A stretch of DNA of 64,000 nt. Source: Desulfonauticus sp. Lineage in GTDB: Bacteria; Desulfobacterota; Desulfovibrionia; Desulfovibrionales; Desulfonatronovibrionaceae. Positions 56,180-64,000 of the stretch are shown here, one piece after another. Location of the stretch: contig JAUZRP010000014.1 in the NCBI GenBank assembly GCA_030950395.1, positions 62,001 through 126,000 of the forward strand, in the 5' to 3' direction. Below the pieces are notes generated by a model that ran no database searches, had not been told where the DNA came from, and worked only from the letters and a program-made list of their open reading frames with translations. Position 1 is the first letter of the stretch. The number at the start of each line of letters is the position of its first letter. The position numbers and the translations under genes were made by a program.

Positions 56180-56597
56180 AGAAAAAAAAATCGTTTTCAC
56201 CAATGGATGCTTTGACCTTTTACACGTAGGGCATGTGGATTATTTAACCAGAGCAAAACAACTAGGAGATATTTTAATTATTGGTTTAAACTCAGATAGT
56301 TCTGTCAAAAAAATAAAAGGCAGTAAACGTCCTCTTAATAACGAGAAAGATAGAGCAACAGTATTGGCAGCCTTAGAATGTGTGGATTTTATTATTTTAT
56401 TTGAAGAAGACACACCATATAGGCTTATCCAAGCCATCCAGCCCGATGTTCTGGTAAAAGGAGGAGATTGGCCTATAGACAGAATTGTAGGAAAAGATAT
56501 AGTAGAAGCTAATGGCGGCCAAGTTATAAGTTTAAGTTTAATTGAAGGTTATTCTACTACCAATTTAATAAATAAAATAATTAAGCTTTATTCTTAA
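56127..56597 (+). CDS. rfaE2: D-glycero-beta-D-manno-heptose 1-phosphate adenylyltransferase
   Basis: A 156-residue cytidylyltransferase-fold enzyme, equal to the C-terminal half of HldE, that makes ADP-heptose for the LPS inner core. The nucleotide-binding motif is FTNGCFDLLHVGHVDYL, followed by GLNSDSSVKKIKG and the ISxxST-like EGYSTTNLI near the end. The start ATG lies within the PAP2 gene after a GGGGAG sequence. The kinase half (RfaE1) is not adjacent. It ends an envelope-biosynthesis run. Confidence 0.92.
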   Translation: MSKLIGLEEFLKLKNKFKEKKIVFTNGCFDLLHVGHVDYLTRAKQLGDILIIGLNSDSSVKKIKGSKRPLNNEKDRATVLAALECVDFIILFEEDTPYRLIQAIQPDVLVKGGDWPIDRIVGKDIVEANGGQVISLSLIEGYSTTNLINKIIKLYS

Positions 56598-56609
56598 ACT
56601 AAAAAAATT

Positions 56610-57680
56610 ATGAGACAAACAAATTTTTCATATCAATTAAATAATTTTCTTAAATATGGATTTTATTCTATATTTATAATAATAATATTTTCAAATGTTT
56701 GTTTAGCTAAAAAAACTTCTATTTTTATACTTGCTAGTTATAACAAAAATGACTCCTTATCTGAGCCAGAATATCAAGGAGTATTATATGCTTTAAAAAA
56801 TAGTAGATTATCTTCCTATATATCTATATATTCATATTTTTTAGATTCTCGTAGAGTTAATCCCAAAAATTTACAAAAAAATATAAATAAAGCTATTCAA
56901 TTAATAAAAAAAATAAATCCTAAAATAATTATTACCTTAGATGATTTAGCTTTTGAAATAATTATGAAACATTTTTATAAATGGTTTGAACATAAAAGAA
57001 AATTTTTAGTATTTTGCGGTATAAATACACCAATAAAAATATATAATAAAAAATACAATTTTTTAAAAAATAATAAAATCCCAATAAAAAATATAACAGG
57101 CATATATGAGGCTATCAATATAGATAAACAAATTCAATTATTAAAATTAATATTTAAAGAGCCTTTTTATATAGCTATATTACATTCTATTGACTATATG
57201 GGGAATATAATAAAAGCTCAGGTTATAAATGAGTTAAGTAATACCAAATTAAAAAATAAAATAAAATTTTTCCCAGTAAAAAATTTAAAAGATCTAAAAA
57301 AATCAATACAAATTATAAATAAATCTCCTCTGATAAAAGCATATATTCCAGCAATATTAAAAATAAAAACCTCTAATAATAAATACTTATCTGTTGCTAA
57401 AATTTCCCCTATATTATTGAATAATATAAAAAAATTGGATCTAGCCGTTAATTTTGCCTTTGTAAATTTAGGTTTTTGGGGAGGAGTATGTACAGATATA
57501 TTTAGAATGGGTTATCAGGCTGGAGATATGGTTTTATATTTAATTCAAAGATATCCTATAAAAAAATTACCCGTAGAATATGCTTGTTGTTACAAAATAA
57601 TTATAAATAAAAGACGTACTAAACAATTAAATTTAAAATTGCCAGATATTTTTTGGGGTGTAGTGGACGAGATAAGATGA
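56610..57680 (+). CDS. Periplasmic ABC-type substrate-binding protein (sensor partner)
   Basis: A 356-residue protein with an N-terminal signal segment (YGFYSIFIIIIFSNVCLA, cleavage near 33). The mature part starts SIFILASYNKNDSLSEPEYQGV and has two alpha/beta lobes as in the ABC_sub_bind family, with PKIIITLDDLAFE and FWGGVCTDIFRMGYQAGDM. There is no permease or ATPase gene near it. The TGA stop overlaps the start codon of the hybrid kinase (ATGA), so the two are translationally coupled. It probably binds a ligand and presents it to the kinase. Confidence 0.75.
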   Translation: MRQTNFSYQLNNFLKYGFYSIFIIIIFSNVCLAKKTSIFILASYNKNDSLSEPEYQGVLYALKNSRLSSYISIYSYFLDSRRVNPKNLQKNINKAIQLIKKINPKIIITLDDLAFEIIMKHFYKWFEHKRKFLVFCGINTPIKIYNKKYNFLKNNKIPIKNITGIYEAINIDKQIQLLKLIFKEPFYIAILHSIDYMGNIIKAQVINELSNTKLKNKIKFFPVKNLKDLKKSIQIINKSPLIKAYIPAILKIKTSNNKYLSVAKISPILLNNIKKLDLAVNFAFVNLGFWGGVCTDIFRMGYQAGDMVLYLIQRYPIKKLPVEYACCYKIIINKRRTKQLNLKLPDIFWGVVDEIR

Positions 57681-60598
57681 TAATTTACGATAGTCAAATC
57701 ATTCAAATATTTTCCTCTGTATTAATTTTTTTATTAGTAAATTTATTTTATAGACCGTTTTTATTCACAAAACAAAATAAATTTAAATTAGAAAATAATT
57801 TTATAAGAAATATTATTTTATGTATTAATATTACATTTTCTATAAAAATAATTCATCTAATAATTCATAATATATTATATATTTATAAATTGCATATAAA
57901 TTTATTACATAACTTTTTAATTATACTACTGATAATAAATTTACTTTTATTTATTTTTTATATATATCAATTAAAAACAAAAAGAATACTTAAATTTTTA
58001 TTATATTCATTTTCTTTTGTAATAATTATTAATATTGGAGAGTTTATCGTAAATAAGTATTGTTTATATTGGATAGAATTATGTGCATTAACTATAATAA
58101 TTTTATTATTTATTTTGATGTTATTTCAAAAAAATGAATACCAAAAAATTATTTATTTTATAATATATTTTATTATTTTAATTTTTATTTCTTTAACTTC
58201 ATATTTTTTTATAAAACATCTTATTGATAAAGAAAAAGATATTTATCTTACAAAATCTTATTTTACTCTTAAATTAGTTTATAATAGTTTAAACCAACAC
58301 ATAGAAAATTCTCAAAAAATATCTAAACTTCTATCTATTTATCCTTTAATTCAAAATATAAATAAAAACAATTTAAATGAGATAAATAACTTATTACAAT
58401 CTTTAACGTTTATAATTAACGCTAATAAAATTTTTATTACTAATAAAAATGGTATTGTTATTGCTAGTTCTAATCCAGAAATGATTGGACAAAAATGTAA
58501 ATTTGAATTTTATGAAAAAGAAGCATTAAAAGGTAAAAGCCTTTATTTTTATGCAAAAGATAAATATGGTCATATATTCTTAATGTTAAAAAGACCTTTA
58601 ATTAGAGATAATAAAATTATAGGAGAAATAAGTTTTAAATTTTCTCTAAAACAACTCTTAAAAAATATTCTTTTACATCCAAATACAAAAATATTTTTTA
58701 TGCACAAAAGTGGAGCAATATTATTTGGACCAAATTATTTACAAAATCATTTTTTAGTCGAAAATAAACACTTTTTACCTAAAGAAATAGTAAAAAATAA
58801 AATATTTGGAGATACAAAAATCCTGAATTCTGCTGGTTATAAAATAATAAAGGGTAATATTTTACAAGATAAACAAGGTAAATTTTATCTTTTGACCCAA
58901 ATTTACTTCCCACATAAAAATTGGAGTATTTGTAAATTAACAAATTTAACTCCTATTTTTGTATATCAAAATATATTAGTTATCGTTTTCAGTCTATTTT
59001 TAATAATAATGACTATTATATATTTATATATAATGCAAAAAAAAGATTTTATATATTATTTAAAAAAGATAATAAAAGAAAAAGATAGGTATCAACTAAA
59101 TTTAAAACTTTTTGCTAGGGCTATAAAACAAGCAGAAGAAAGTATTATTATAACTGATAAAAATTATAAAATTATATACGTAAATGATTTTTTTTCTAAA
59201 GTTACTGGATATCTAAAAAAAGAAGTGATAAGTAAATATATCTATGATCTATATAAAAATATTATATCAAATAAACAATTAAAACAAATAAAAGATACTT
59301 TAGATAAAGGTAATGTTTGGAAAGGAGAGATTAAATGTAAAAACAAGGAAGGGAAGGTGTATTATGAAAATATTACTATATCTCCTATAAAAGACAATCA
59401 AAAAAATATCACTCATTTTGTAAGCGTACATAGAGACATAACAAAAGAAAAATTATTTCAAAAACAAATTATTTATTTTCAAAAATTAAAATCCATGTCT
59501 ATTATTGCCAGTGGAATTGCTCATGATTTTAATAATATGCTTATATCTATCCAAGGATATGTAGATTTGGCTTTAAAGAATTTAAATTATAAAGATATTG
59601 ATATTTATCTTAAAAAAATACAAAATATAATTATAGAATCAAAAGATATTATAAATGAACTTCTATTATTAAGCAAAAAACAACAATTTAATTTTAAAAA
59701 TATAAATATTAAAGAAAGTATATTTAATACCTTACGAATCTCAAAAAATATAATTCCAGAAAATATAACAATAAATACAAACTTAGATAACAATTTATAT
59801 CTTGTTAGAGCTGATAAATCAAAAATAGAGCAAATATTTTTAAATCTTATCTTAAATGCTAGAGATGCTATTGGTTCAAAAGAAGGAAGTATTACCATAA
59901 CTATAAAAAATATTAAAGATCCAAACGATAAAAAAGGTAAATTCATATTGTGTTCCATAACAGATACTGGTTGTGGTATTTGTGAGGAGGACTTAAAACA
60001 CATTTTTGATCCCTTTTTTACTACTAAGGAAAAAGGAACAGGCATTGGATTGTCTGTAGTCAAAGAAATCATAGAAAATCATGGAGGTTGGATTGAAGTA
60101 AATAGTATACTAAATAAAGGTACGACTTTTAAAATCTATTTACCAGCTATTTCAGATACTAAAAAGAGACAAGACGAAATTCAAAATAAGGAAAATAAGG
60201 GTAAAAATATAGACAATAAATTAAAAAATGTTAATATATTAATAATAGAAGACAATGAAGATATTTTAGAAATACTAGAATTAACCCTTCAAGAACAAAA
60301 TTATAACGTATATAAAGCCAAAACAGCAAAACAGGCAAAACAAATTTTTAAACATTATAAAAATAATTTTCAAATAATAATTAGTGATATATCTCTACCA
60401 GATCAAAATGGTTTGGATTTAGTGCTAGAATTATTATCCAGTAATCCAAAAATTAAAGTTATCTTGAATAGTGGCTACTTAAGTGATTATAAACAGTATA
60501 TGAAAATAATTCAAAAAAAAGGTTTCATCTTTCTCCAAAAACCATATTCTATGGAATTTTTATTAGAAACAATTGAAAAGTTATTAAAAACCATCTAA
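57677..60598 (+). CDS. Hybrid sensor histidine kinase with PAS and receiver domains
   Basis: A 973-residue membrane kinase from the ATG at 57677, whose ATGA overlaps the upstream stop; a TTG at 57653 is not needed. About six N-terminal helices (1-185) precede a second, Cache-like extracytoplasmic region (190-430) and a helix near 440. A PAS domain (about 478-590), HisKA with SGIAHDFNNML near residue 614, HATPase with DTGCGICEEDLKHIFDPFF and GTGIGLSVVKEI, and a C-terminal receiver (852-971) with D in IIISDISLPDQNG follow. No output regulator is adjacent. Coding is extremely AT-rich. Confidence 0.9.
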   Translation: MIIYDSQIIQIFSSVLIFLLVNLFYRPFLFTKQNKFKLENNFIRNIILCINITFSIKIIHLIIHNILYIYKLHINLLHNFLIILLIINLLLFIFYIYQLKTKRILKFLLYSFSFVIIINIGEFIVNKYCLYWIELCALTIIILLFILMLFQKNEYQKIIYFIIYFIILIFISLTSYFFIKHLIDKEKDIYLTKSYFTLKLVYNSLNQHIENSQKISKLLSIYPLIQNINKNNLNEINNLLQSLTFIINANKIFITNKNGIVIASSNPEMIGQKCKFEFYEKEALKGKSLYFYAKDKYGHIFLMLKRPLIRDNKIIGEISFKFSLKQLLKNILLHPNTKIFFMHKSGAILFGPNYLQNHFLVENKHFLPKEIVKNKIFGDTKILNSAGYKIIKGNILQDKQGKFYLLTQIYFPHKNWSICKLTNLTPIFVYQNILVIVFSLFLIIMTIIYLYIMQKKDFIYYLKKIIKEKDRYQLNLKLFARAIKQAEESIIITDKNYKIIYVNDFFSKVTGYLKKEVISKYIYDLYKNIISNKQLKQIKDTLDKGNVWKGEIKCKNKEGKVYYENITISPIKDNQKNITHFVSVHRDITKEKLFQKQIIYFQKLKSMSIIASGIAHDFNNMLISIQGYVDLALKNLNYKDIDIYLKKIQNIIIESKDIINELLLLSKKQQFNFKNINIKESIFNTLRISKNIIPENITINTNLDNNLYLVRADKSKIEQIFLNLILNARDAIGSKEGSITITIKNIKDPNDKKGKFILCSITDTGCGICEEDLKHIFDPFFTTKEKGTGIGLSVVKEIIENHGGWIEVNSILNKGTTFKIYLPAISDTKKRQDEIQNKENKGKNIDNKLKNVNILIIEDNEDILEILELTLQEQNYNVYKAKTAKQAKQIFKHYKNNFQIIISDISLPDQNGLDLVLELLSSNPKIKVILNSGYLSDYKQYMKIIQKKGFIFLQKPYSMEFLLETIEKLLKTI

Positions 60599-60714
60599 GT
60601 AGAACACATATTTTTTAGTAATCTATATTCTTTATCCATAATACTCTAATATTCTCCATTATCAAATATACTAATTTTTTGAAACGTTAATTGTATTTTT
60701 CAAATATAAACATC

Positions 60715-60750
60715 TTGACATTTAGATTTTAACTATTTATATATCTAAAT
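60715..60750 (+). promoter_or_regulatory. Promoter of the peroxiredoxin gene with inverted-repeat operator candidate
   Basis: TTGACA (60715-60720), 17-bp spacer and TATATA (60738-60743). An 8-bp inverted repeat ATTTAGAT (60720-60727) / ATCTAAAT (60743-60750) spans the spacer and the end of the -10 box, a position that would let a repressor block polymerase. The repressor is unknown; peroxide or redox regulators are candidates. Confidence 0.65.
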
Positions 60751-60794
60751 AGTAATTATTACTAAAAATAATTTTTTAACAAGGAGGAAAAACT

Positions 60795-61448
60795 ATGAGT
60801 TGTGTAGGTAATGAAACTAAAATGCCATTAATTGGTGATCCCATGCCCAAGATGGAGGTCCAAACCACACATGGAGTTATGACCTTGCCTGATGATTTTG
60901 CAGGAAAATGGTTTGTCTTATTCAGTCATCCTGCCGACTTTACCCCGGTTTGTACTACAGAATTTGTAGCCTTTCAAAAGGCCAGTGATAAGTTCAAGGA
61001 ATTAAATTGTGAGTTAATTGGCTTGAGCCTGGATCAAGTATTTTCCCATATAAAATGGGTGGATTGGATTAAAGAAAAATTGGGAGTAGAGATAACCTTT
61101 CCTATCATTGCAGATACAGGTAAAATATCAAATATTTTAGGTCTTGTTCATCCAGGTAAAGGGTCTAACACTGTTAGAGCAGTATTTATTATTGATCCCA
61201 ATGGGATTATTAGAGCAATGATTTATTATCCTCAGGAGTTAGGAAGAAATATAGACGAAATCCTAAGGGCAGTAAAAGGTCTGCAAACTTCTGATGCCAA
61301 TGGAGTGGCCATGCCTGCCAATTGGCCCAACAATGATTTAATTGGAGATAGAGTAATAATCCCACCAGCCACAGATGTAAAAACTGCTGCAGAAAGAAGC
61401 AAACAATACGAATGCTATGATTGGTGGTTCTGTCACAAAAAATTATAA
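60795..61448 (+). CDS. Peroxiredoxin, Prx6/archaeal type with C-terminal cysteine pair
   Basis: A 217-residue thiol peroxidase that reduces peroxides. The peroxidatic cysteine is C53 in [13 protein letters not shown]-terminal C207 and C213 (C-x5-C) match the resolving pair known from the archaeal enzyme ApTPx. The protein therefore likely acts as a 2-Cys or relay enzyme rather than true 1-Cys. AAGGAGG precedes the ATG. A consensus promoter and an operator-like palindrome lie upstream, and a strong bidirectional terminator follows. Confidence 0.93.
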   Translation: MSCVGNETKMPLIGDPMPKMEVQTTHGVMTLPDDFAGKWFVLFSHPADFTPVCTTEFVAFQKASDKFKELNCELIGLSLDQVFSHIKWVDWIKEKLGVEITFPIIADTGKISNILGLVHPGKGSNTVRAVFIIDPNGIIRAMIYYPQELGRNIDEILRAVKGLQTSDANGVAMPANWPNNDLIGDRVIIPPATDVKTAAERSKQYECYDWWFCHKKL

Positions 61449-61469
61449 CAATAAATTATAACAATAAAA

Positions 61470-61498
61470 AAGGAGCGATTTGTCTAAAATCGCTCCTT
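61470..61498. terminator. Bidirectional rho-independent terminator
   Basis: AAGGAGCGATTT (61470-61481) and AAATCGCTCCTT (61487-61498) pair perfectly over 12 bp with a 5-nt loop. On the minus strand the stem is followed by TTTTTTATTG; on the plus strand by ACTTTATT. It lies between the convergent peroxiredoxin and fumarase genes. Confidence 0.85.
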
Positions 61499-61513
61499 AC
61501 TTTATTAACTATA

Positions 61514-61643
61514 AAATCCAACTGCAAAAATTATTTTAAACTTAAATATAGGTTCAACAAAAAAAATTTTCTCAATAATTTTACTTTAGTTAGTTACAAT
61601 TTAAGCAAAAAAAATAAATTTTGGGCTTTTGCAGGTTCATCTT
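61514..61643 (+). repeat. Dispersed TIR element, near-intact
   Basis: AACTGCAAAA at 61520-61529 and TTTTGCAGGTT at 61627-61637; about 118 bp between. The core contains TTTACTTTAGTTAGTTACAAT. The right flank CATCTT runs into the stop codon of the fumarase beta gene (61642-61644), so element and coding sequence touch. Confidence 0.75.
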
Positions 61644-62187
61644 ATAATATTAACTGGGGTTTGGCGTATAACTCTCCACCAAAGGCATCATTTATTACTA
61701 AGAGAGGAAAATCTTGGACATGAAGAACTCTAACAGCTTCTGGCCCCAAATCTTCATAAGCTATAATCTTAGCTTGTTTTACACATTGAGAAAGTAAGGC
61801 TCCTGCTCCACCTGTAGCTCCAAAGTACACTCCCTTATAAGTCTTAAGAGCTTCAATCACTTCTGGAGAGCGTTTACCTTTGCCTATAGTGGCCTTGAGT
61901 CCTAATTTATAGAGTGTTGGGGCATAGGTATCCATCCTATAACTAGTAGTAGGACCTGCAGAGCCTATAGGTCTTCCTAAAGGTGCTGGAGTTGGACCTA
62001 CATAATAAATAACTGATCCTTTTACAGGAAAAGGTAATTCTCCACCTTTAGCTAAAGCTTCTAACATTCTTTTATGAGCTGCATCTCTAGCCGTGTAAAC
62101 TAAACCAGAAAGCAATACCTTATCTCCTGCTCTTAATTGTAAAACATCTTTTTCTGTAAGTGGGGTTTGTAATTTATATTCACTCAT
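61642..62187 (-). CDS. Class I fumarate hydratase, beta (C-terminal) subunit
   Basis: A 181-residue subunit corresponding to the C-terminal part of FumA/FumB. Visible blocks: YTARDAAHKRMLEAL, YYVGPTPAPLGRPIGSAGPTTSYRMD, MIGKGKRSPEV-like ATIGKGKRSPEV and GATGGAGALLSQCVKQ. It pairs with the alpha subunit encoded just upstream; the alpha stop and beta start abut. The pair hydrates fumarate to malate in the reductive or oxidative TCA branch. L-tartrate dehydratase is a related alternative. Confidence 0.9.
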   Translation of the reverse strand: MSEYKLQTPLTEKDVLQLRAGDKVLLSGLVYTARDAAHKRMLEALAKGGELPFPVKGSVIYYVGPTPAPLGRPIGSAGPTTSYRMDTYAPTLYKLGLKATIGKGKRSPEVIEALKTYKGVYFGATGGAGALLSQCVKQAKIIAYEDLGPEAVRVLHVQDFPLLVINDAFGGELYAKPQLIL

Positions 62188-63024
62188 TTATATTTCTACC
62201 TCCTTACGTCTGGAAGAATGACATTGAATATTTACAGCTAAAGGTAAAGACGCTATGTGACAAGGTGATTTTTCTATTTTAACACCAAGACAGGTTATTT
62301 TACCCCCCAGTCCCATAGGCCCTATGCCCAATTCGTTAATGGCAGTTAATAATTCCTTTTCTTTGGCAGCCAGTTCGCTATCCCAATGTTCTAGGGTTAA
62401 TGGTCTAAACAAGGCCTTTTTCGCTAAAATGGGAGCATAATCAAAAGTGCCACCAATGCCGATACCTACTATTATAGGAGGACAGGGGTTGGGACCTGCT
62501 TCAGCAATTCGCTTTAAAACAAATTCTTTTATCCCCTTCCAACCTTGAGCAGGAGTCAACATAGTAGCTCTGGACATATTTTCACTCCCACCACCTTTGG
62601 CCATAAATTTAATCTTCAACTTGTCTCCTTTTACCAGATCTAGATGAATAAAAGCAGGAGTATTATCTCCTGTATTTATTCTAGTAAACGGATCGCAAAC
62701 AGATTTTCTCAAAAAACCAGCCTCGTACCCCAATCTTACGCCCTGATTTATTGCCTCTACTAAGTCTCCTTCTATAAATACGTCTTGTCCCAGCTCCACG
62801 AAAAAGATAGCCAACCCTGTATCTTGACAAAGAGGCAATTGGGTTTGCTCTGCAAGTTTATAATTTTCAACCAATTGACGTAAAATTTCTTTGCCAACAG
62901 GATTGGTTTCTTCTTCTAAGGCTTTTACTAGAGCTTGTTTTACATCTTCTGGCAAATTAATATTGGCCTCCTGCACCAGTTCTGCTACTGTTTCTATTAT
63001 TTGATTTTCAGATATTATTCGCAT
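62188..63024 (-). CDS. Class I fumarate hydratase, alpha (N-terminal) subunit
   Basis: A 278-residue 4Fe-4S subunit. Cluster cysteines are in LPLCQDTGLAIF, PNPCPPIIVGIGIGGT and KITCLGVKIEKSPCHIA. GGGSENMSR and GPMGLGG are also characteristic. It holds the labile iron-sulfur cluster used for hydration of fumarate. A GGAG site precedes the ATG. Beta follows with no gap. The gene pair is usual in anaerobes. Confidence 0.92.
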   Translation of the reverse strand: MRIISENQIIETVAELVQEANINLPEDVKQALVKALEEETNPVGKEILRQLVENYKLAEQTQLPLCQDTGLAIFFVELGQDVFIEGDLVEAINQGVRLGYEAGFLRKSVCDPFTRINTGDNTPAFIHLDLVKGDKLKIKFMAKGGGSENMSRATMLTPAQGWKGIKEFVLKRIAEAGPNPCPPIIVGIGIGGTFDYAPILAKKALFRPLTLEHWDSELAAKEKELLTAINELGIGPMGLGGKITCLGVKIEKSPCHIASLPLAVNIQCHSSRRKEVEI

Positions 63025-63065
63025 ATTTTTCTCCTAATCTATTTTTAAAATAGATACATTTACTT

Positions 63066-64000
63066 TTATTCTTCAATATTTACTCGATCTATATTTACAA
63101 ATTCTAAATAATCTCCAAACATATGTAAAGCCAACCAATTCTTAGATGAAGCTATATTTATAATTTCTTCTGTCAAATTAAAAGAAGCTACTACTGGCAC
63201 GAGTTTATATTGCTTATATTCTGGAAAAAATAAATAAAAATCTTTTATTGCTTGTTCAAATTCTTTTATATAACGACTTTTATAGGTAGATTTAACATCT
63301 ACTACAAAAATATATTTTCCAGCTACAGCTATTACGTCGTATTCTCTTATCCTATGATTTAATCTTTTTCTTCTTCTAACACACAGTTCATCTACTTCTA
63401 ATTCAAAATTCCTTTTTATAACAAAAGGAATCCCTGGAGCAACAATATCTTCTGCTACTGTGCCCAATTTATTGGCGAGATCGCCCCACTTTTTATTCAT
63501 ATCTTTTGTTATCGCTCTCATTTCTTCCTTGAATTCCTTCATCTCATCTTTGAACTCCTTCATCTCCTCCTGAAACACTACAACCCCGTCCTTGAATTCC
63601 TTCATCTCATCTTTAAACTCCTTCATCTCCTCCTGAAACACTACAACCCCGTCCTTGAATTCCTTCATCTCATCTTTAAACTCCTTCATCTCCACCTGAA
63701 ACACTACAACCCCGTCCTTGAATTCCTTCATCTCATCTTTGAACTCCTTCATCTCCTCCTGAAACGCTACAACCCCGTCCTTGAATTCCTTCATCTCATC
63801 TTTGAACTCCTTCATCTCCTCCTGAAACACTACAACCCCGTCCTTGAATTCCTTCATCTCATCTTTAAACTCCTTCATCTCCTCCTGAAACGCTACAACC
63901 CCGTCCTTGAATTCCTTCATCTCATCTTTAAACTCCTTCATCTCCTCCTGAAACACTACAACCCCGTCCTTGAATTCCTTCATCTCATCTTTGAACTCTT
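63066..64000 (-). CDS. Coiled-coil repeat protein with C-terminal PD-(D/E)XK-like domain (N-terminus outside window)
   Basis: The frame is open to the right edge, so the N-terminus is missing. The visible N-terminal part is a 21-residue repeat, MKEFKDEMKEFKDG plus VVxFQEE, equal to three heptads with M/F/V at core positions, so a long coiled coil. The C-terminal 140 residues contain EYDVIAVAGKYIFVVDVKST, with D and the VDVKS (D-x-K) pattern of the PD-(D/E)XK nuclease fold, and resemble the DUF3782-type proteins. Function unknown; DNA binding or cutting is possible. No partner gene is adjacent in the window. Confidence 0.75.
   Translation of the reverse strand, partial: EFKDEMKEFKDGVVVFQEEMKEFKDEMKEFKDGVVAFQEEMKEFKDEMKEFKDGVVVFQEEMKEFKDEMKEFKDGVVAFQEEMKEFKDEMKEFKDGVVVFQVEMKEFKDEMKEFKDGVVVFQEEMKEFKDEMKEFKDGVVVFQEEMKEFKDEMKEFKEEMRAITKDMNKKWGDLANKLGTVAEDIVAPGIPFVIKRNFELEVDELCVRRRKRLNHRIREYDVIAVAGKYIFVVDVKSTYKSRYIKEFEQAIKDFYLFFPEYKQYKLVPVVASFNLTEEIINIASSKNWLALHMFGDYLEFVNIDRVNIEE
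63529..64000 (-). repeat. 63-bp tandem repeat array inside the coiled-coil gene
   Basis: Units begin at 63529, 63592, 63655, 63718, 63781, 63844, 63907 and 63970 (cut by the window edge), about 7.5 copies. Differences are few: TTTGAACTCC versus TTTAAACTCC, AACAC versus AACGC (Val versus Ala), and one CTCCACC for CTCCTCC. Near identity implies recent copying or homogenisation. The unit is a multiple of three, so length changes keep the frame. Confidence 0.93.

Noticed and set aside
61421-61723. Plus-strand open frame overlapping the peroxiredoxin end, terminator and repeat
   Set aside because: It runs through a perfect terminator and a dispersed repeat and has no ribosome-binding site, so it is a chance frame.
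63529-64000. CRISPR-like array of regularly spaced repeats
   Set aside because: The units are contiguous 63-bp coding repeats without unique spacers and encode a continuous coiled coil.

Overview
The window is a low-GC (by eye about one third G+C), gene-dense stretch of a Gram-negative bacterial chromosome. A dissimilatory-type ATP sulfurylase (sat), selA, a two-subunit class I fumarase, LptF/LptG, an ArnT/PAP2/RfaE2 envelope cluster and MCP/NtrC-type signalling genes together suggest a sulfate-reducing member of the Desulfovibrionales or a relative, from one of the AT-rich, possibly thermophilic or halophilic lineages. The species assignment is inference only. No prophage, insertion sequence or CRISPR array is visible.

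Layout. 1-6211: 3' part of glyS, rpsT, then a minus-strand group (M18 aminopeptidase, UDP-glucuronate decarboxylase, selA). 6474-10990: a complete ugpC-B-A-E-type glycerol-3-phosphate/sugar ABC transporter. 11004-15021 (minus): pyrR, uppP and a polar amino-acid ABC transporter whose permease carries an unusual TPR-like N-terminal extension. 15108-19788: a small unknown gene, nth, tgt, lptF, lptG. 19957-27596: engB (minus), an unknown lipoprotein, aroQ, efp, ftsK, comEC. 27701-32852 (minus): arsC, a lone livG, a DHH-CBS-poly(A)-polymerase fusion, xerD. 32939-33733: folK and a YHS-like membrane protein. 34563-36480 (minus): bioD and bioA. 36876-43213 (minus): a small lipoprotein, an NtrC-type response regulator with its sensor kinase, and an MCP.

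43462-46995 (minus) is the sulfur block: a small membrane protein, a TauE/SafE permease, an unknown 132-aa protein and sat. 47550-48643: a DsbC-like protein and two tRNA-Ser genes. 48759-53699 (plus): aminotransferase, hom, an apgM-like probable homoserine kinase, a thioesterase and an amidohydrolase. 53942-56597: ArnT-like glycosyltransferase, PAP2 phosphatase and RfaE2 (LPS). 56610-60598: a periplasmic binding protein translationally coupled to a hybrid histidine kinase. 60795-64000: peroxiredoxin, fumarase beta and alpha, and a partial nuclease-like protein with a 63-bp tandem-repeat coiled coil.

The most striking unexplained signal is a family of dispersed intergenic elements, about 130 bp long. 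They are bounded by a 10-bp inverted repeat (AACTGCAAAA / TTTTGCAGTT) and have about 118-121 bp between the outer edges of the two termini. At least eight full or nearly full copies and four fragments lie between genes here, one of them inverted. Other points of interest are the sat neighbourhood with two proteins I cannot name, the binding-protein/hybrid-kinase pair, the TPR-permease fusion, the hom-apgM pair, and the near-identical 63-bp repeats at the right edge.
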